This document shows, in pieces, positions 62,337 through 64,000 of a DNA stretch of 64,000 nt (the stretch's first letter is position 1; the number at the start of each line of letters is the position of its first letter). The stretch is from Candidatus Babelota bacterium (GTDB lineage Bacteria; Babelota; Babeliae; Babelales; Babelaceae). The DNA lies in the NCBI GenBank assembly GCA_023379005.1, contig JAMCTG010000004.1, positions 62,001 to 126,000 of the forward strand, written 5' to 3'. The notes beneath the pieces were generated by a model. That model saw only the letters and a program-made list of their open reading frames with translations. It made no database searches and was not told where the DNA came from. The position numbers and the translations under genes are program-made.

Positions 62337-62552
62337 ATGAAAAAACTATTCTCTAGTTTGATTGCAGCATTACTAATAATTTTACCTTCATGTAGCTGGT
62401 GGTGTTGTCAGGACAGATGCCAAAGATGTACAGAATGTGGTGAAGCAAAACCTGTTCGCCATAAAAGCCTTGCTGGTGTAAAAGGAAAAGAAGTAACTAG
62501 AAAAGTAGTCCCACCTTCAAATGAACCACCTGCTTCGCAAAGGATGATGTAA
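62337..62552 (+). CDS. Small Cys/Trp-rich lipoprotein
   Basis: 71 residues from the ATG at 62337 (after AAGGAG; a GTG at 62331 overlaps that site). Lipobox ILPSC, then SWWCCQDRCQRCTECGEAKPV with several cysteines and a basic tail. Similar design to the next gene. Metal- or disulphide-binding is possible. Confidence 0.65.
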   Translation: MKKLFSSLIAALLIILPSCSWWCCQDRCQRCTECGEAKPVRHKSLAGVKGKEVTRKVVPPSNEPPASQRMM

Positions 62553-62582
62553 TAACATCTAAAATCTGATTTTAGGATTTTT

Positions 62583-62792
62583 ATGTTTAAAAAAATTAAA
62601 TTTGCACTCTTAAGCCTTATTCTTTTATCTGTTTCCTCTTGTTGTTGCTGGCGTCGTGAATACAGCCATTATTCTTCTGGAACACCTTGCAAAAAGTGCG
62701 GGCGGATAGTAAGGCAAAAACGCACAAAATTAAGAGGTTATAAAACTACAGATAAAATGCCAATAACTACTTATCAAAGTGCAATTTATTAA
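62583..62792 (+). CDS. Small Cys-rich lipoprotein, relative of neighbour
   Basis: 69 residues. Lipobox SVSSC, then CCWRREYSHY and a CxxC pair (PCKKCGR) with a basic middle (RQKRTKLRG). It shares SC..W..C and CxxC order with the gene at 62337, 30 bp upstream, and probably came from it by duplication. Confidence 0.65.
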   Translation: MFKKIKFALLSLILLSVSSCCCWRREYSHYSSGTPCKKCGRIVRQKRTKLRGYKTTDKMPITTYQSAIY

Positions 62793-62794
62793 AT

Positions 62795-62838
62795 AAATTA
62801 CGGGTCGATATTAGTCAAAATTATTCGACCCGTAATTT
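62795..62838. terminator. Bidirectional terminator, lipoprotein pair and cmk
   Basis: A 14-bp stem AAATTACGGGTCGA/TCGACCCGTAATTT with a 16-nt loop and T-tails on both sides. It overlaps the end of cmk. Confidence 0.8.
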
Positions 62839-63494
62839 TTTAAAACTTCTATTAAAGTTTCTTGTAAATTTAAAAATGAATTATCAATTATAATAGCTTC
62901 CTTTGCAGGAATGCATGGAGAAATTTCTCGTTTAGTATCTCTTGTATCTCGCTGGTCAATAGTCAGCATCGCTTCTTGCAAACTAAAATTATTACCTTTT
63001 AACATTTGATCTTTTTGCCAACGTTGAGCTCTTACCTCTAATGATGCTGTTAAAAAAAATTTATGGTGTGCATTGGGAAAAACTACTGTACCACAATCTC
63101 TTCCTTCTGCTACTAAACTATTTTTTTTAGCTAAATTTCTTTGAAAATCTAAAAGTAATAGTCTAACTATGGGCAATTTGCTGATAGATGAAGAATATTT
63201 ATCAATCTCAGGTGTTTTTAAAAATTTAGTAATATCATTATTATCAAAAATAATTTTAACTTTAGATTTTGGATCATATTCATAAAGAAATTTATTTGAG
63301 TCCAAAATTTCTTTTAATAAATCCTGAGAATAATTTTGAACTTCATTTTCATGAATTTTTTTTTGCATCAAAATATATGAAAGTCCACGATACAAAAAAC
63401 CAGAATTTAAATAATAAAAAGATAATTGTTCAGAAACTAATTGCGCCAAAGTGGATTTTCCACTGGCTGTTGGTCCATCAATTGTTATAATCAT
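62811..63494 (-). CDS. cmk: Cytidylate kinase
   Basis: Phosphorylates CMP and dCMP. MIITIDGPTASGKSTLAQLV (P-loop), SGFLYRGLSY, EGRDCGTVVFP and RDTRDTKREISPC identify it. The ATG at 63494 overlaps the recJ stop as ATGA, and AGGGGAT lies before it. 227 residues. Nucleotide import by the NTTs makes nucleotide kinases relevant here. Confidence 0.95.
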   Translation of the reverse strand: MIITIDGPTASGKSTLAQLVSEQLSFYYLNSGFLYRGLSYILMQKKIHENEVQNYSQDLLKEILDSNKFLYEYDPKSKVKIIFDNNDITKFLKTPEIDKYSSSISKLPIVRLLLLDFQRNLAKKNSLVAEGRDCGTVVFPNAHHKFFLTASLEVRAQRWQKDQMLKGNNFSLQEAMLTIDQRDTRDTKREISPCIPAKEAIIIDNSFLNLQETLIEVLKNYGSNNFD

Positions 63495-64000
63495 AATATA
63501 TCTATCCCCTGCAACTCTACAGAAATTCGACCATTCCAATAATTTTGAGATACATATCCAGCAAATGTTAATTGATTATCTTGAAATCTCATATTTTGAA
63601 GCTTTTCATATAAATCAGGTCTGCTGAAAAATATTAAAGGTTTTATAATACCATCTTGAAAAATTGTACATTTAACATGCGCATCTTTTAAAAGAACCGG
63701 CGTATCAATAATACTTACATCTTTTACAAAAAAAGTAGGCTGATGATTTTCACATCCAAATGGTTCAAGATGCTGCATATCTTCTACTAATTTTTTATTT
63801 GCTTCTGGCAATATCAATTGCGCATCTATTAATAACTTATTTTTAAAATCATAATCTGGTGCTATTTTTTTAAAAAATTCAAACATTCTTTCTTTAAATT
63901 TTTCCAAATTTTCAATATGCATTGAAAGACCTGCAGCCATAGCGTGTCCTCCAAAATTATTCAAAAGATCAGAACAACTTTCTAATGCTTGAAAAATATT
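63491..64000 (-). CDS. recJ: Single-stranded-DNA exonuclease RecJ, C-terminal part (cut by window edge)
   Basis: The frame is open from the window end. ALESCSDLLNNFGGHAMAAGL carries the DHHA1 GGH motif. The rest contains the OB-like end (LEPFGCENHQPTFFVKDV, FAGYVSQNYWNGRISVELQG). The N-terminal catalytic DHH part lies beyond base 64000. Confidence 0.92.
   Translation of the reverse strand, partial: NIFQALESCSDLLNNFGGHAMAAGLSMHIENLEKFKERMFEFFKKIAPDYDFKNKLLIDAQLILPEANKKLVEDMQHLEPFGCENHQPTFFVKDVSIIDTPVLLKDAHVKCTIFQDGIIKPLIFFSRPDLYEKLQNMRFQDNQLTFAGYVSQNYWNGRISVELQGIDIL

Noticed and set aside
1-64000. CRISPR array
   Set aside because: No regularly spaced direct repeats with unique spacers and no cas genes were seen; the repeats present are dispersed palindromes and the mrdA copies.

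Overview
This window is a strongly AT-rich, densely coded piece of a Gram-negative bacterial chromosome. The outer-envelope machinery (Tol-Pal components, a porin-like barrel, signal peptidase I, lipoproteins), two tandem nucleotide transporters of the ATP/ADP translocase family and at least five secreted ankyrin-repeat proteins point to an obligate intracellular or host-dependent bacterium. The overall character fits Candidatus Dependentiae (TM6; Babela-like) best. Chlamydiae- or Rickettsiales-like lineages are the alternative. This assignment is inference from gene content; no rRNA or phylogenetic marker comparison was possible.

Layout. 1-15.6 kb (mostly minus strand): gltX (cut by the window edge), a YfgM-like TPR protein, rpmF, dprA-gyrA, tRNA-Phe, a PEBP protein, then plus-strand pheS and galU, a tandem pair of secreted ankyrin proteins, two small Cys-containing secreted proteins, ppsA, a short GspE/PilB-type ATPase and hup. 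15.6-18 kb: tRNA-Leu, tRNA-Cys, a rhodanese lipoprotein, a DUF1653 protein and lepB. 18-25.2 kb: one minus-strand operon with start/stop overlaps between nearly all genes: membrane protein, plsC, BatA, BatB, BatC (TPR), BatD, an SH3 protein and an M23 peptidase. 25.3-26.3 kb: nth and two tiny secreted peptides, one with three DDFPPMG-type repeats. 26.4-31.7 kb (plus): a membrane sensor with a degenerate NtrC-like domain, a Xer-type recombinase and mrdA (PBP2).

31.7-34.3 kb is the accessory island. Two secreted ankyrin genes and a ParD/RelE-type toxin-antitoxin pair lie between three copies of the 3' end of mrdA: the real end, an exact 63-bp copy and an older diverged copy that still has a terminator. 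This reads as repeated insertion at the mrdA 3' end and is the most interesting structure here.

34.3-44.5 kb (minus): an M48-like peptidase, rpmB-rpsT, a porin-like protein, ftsH, tolQ-tolR-tolA-tolB (no pal in the window), a structured 450-bp gene-free region and a CCA-adding enzyme. 44.6-50.7 kb: DUF4097, small and large ankyrin proteins, DUF2177, NUDIX and DsbD. 50.7-58.5 kb (minus): hpf, der, dnaX with SRP RNA just upstream, tRNA-Ser, rpsB with a structured leader and two ATP/ADP translocases. 58.8-64 kb: lon, small lipoproteins, a helical secreted protein, cmk and recJ (cut by the window edge).

Dispersed palindromic intergenic repeats recur through the window: units with AACCCT..CTTCG / CGAAGGGTTT ends, units of the CATCCCTCG..CACTCGGGATGATT type, and GGCCTGCCAGGC motifs 3' of three of the four tRNA genes. 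Together the genes describe an energy-parasitic cell that keeps core replication, translation and envelope functions and exports a set of ankyrin and small secreted proteins likely aimed at a host.
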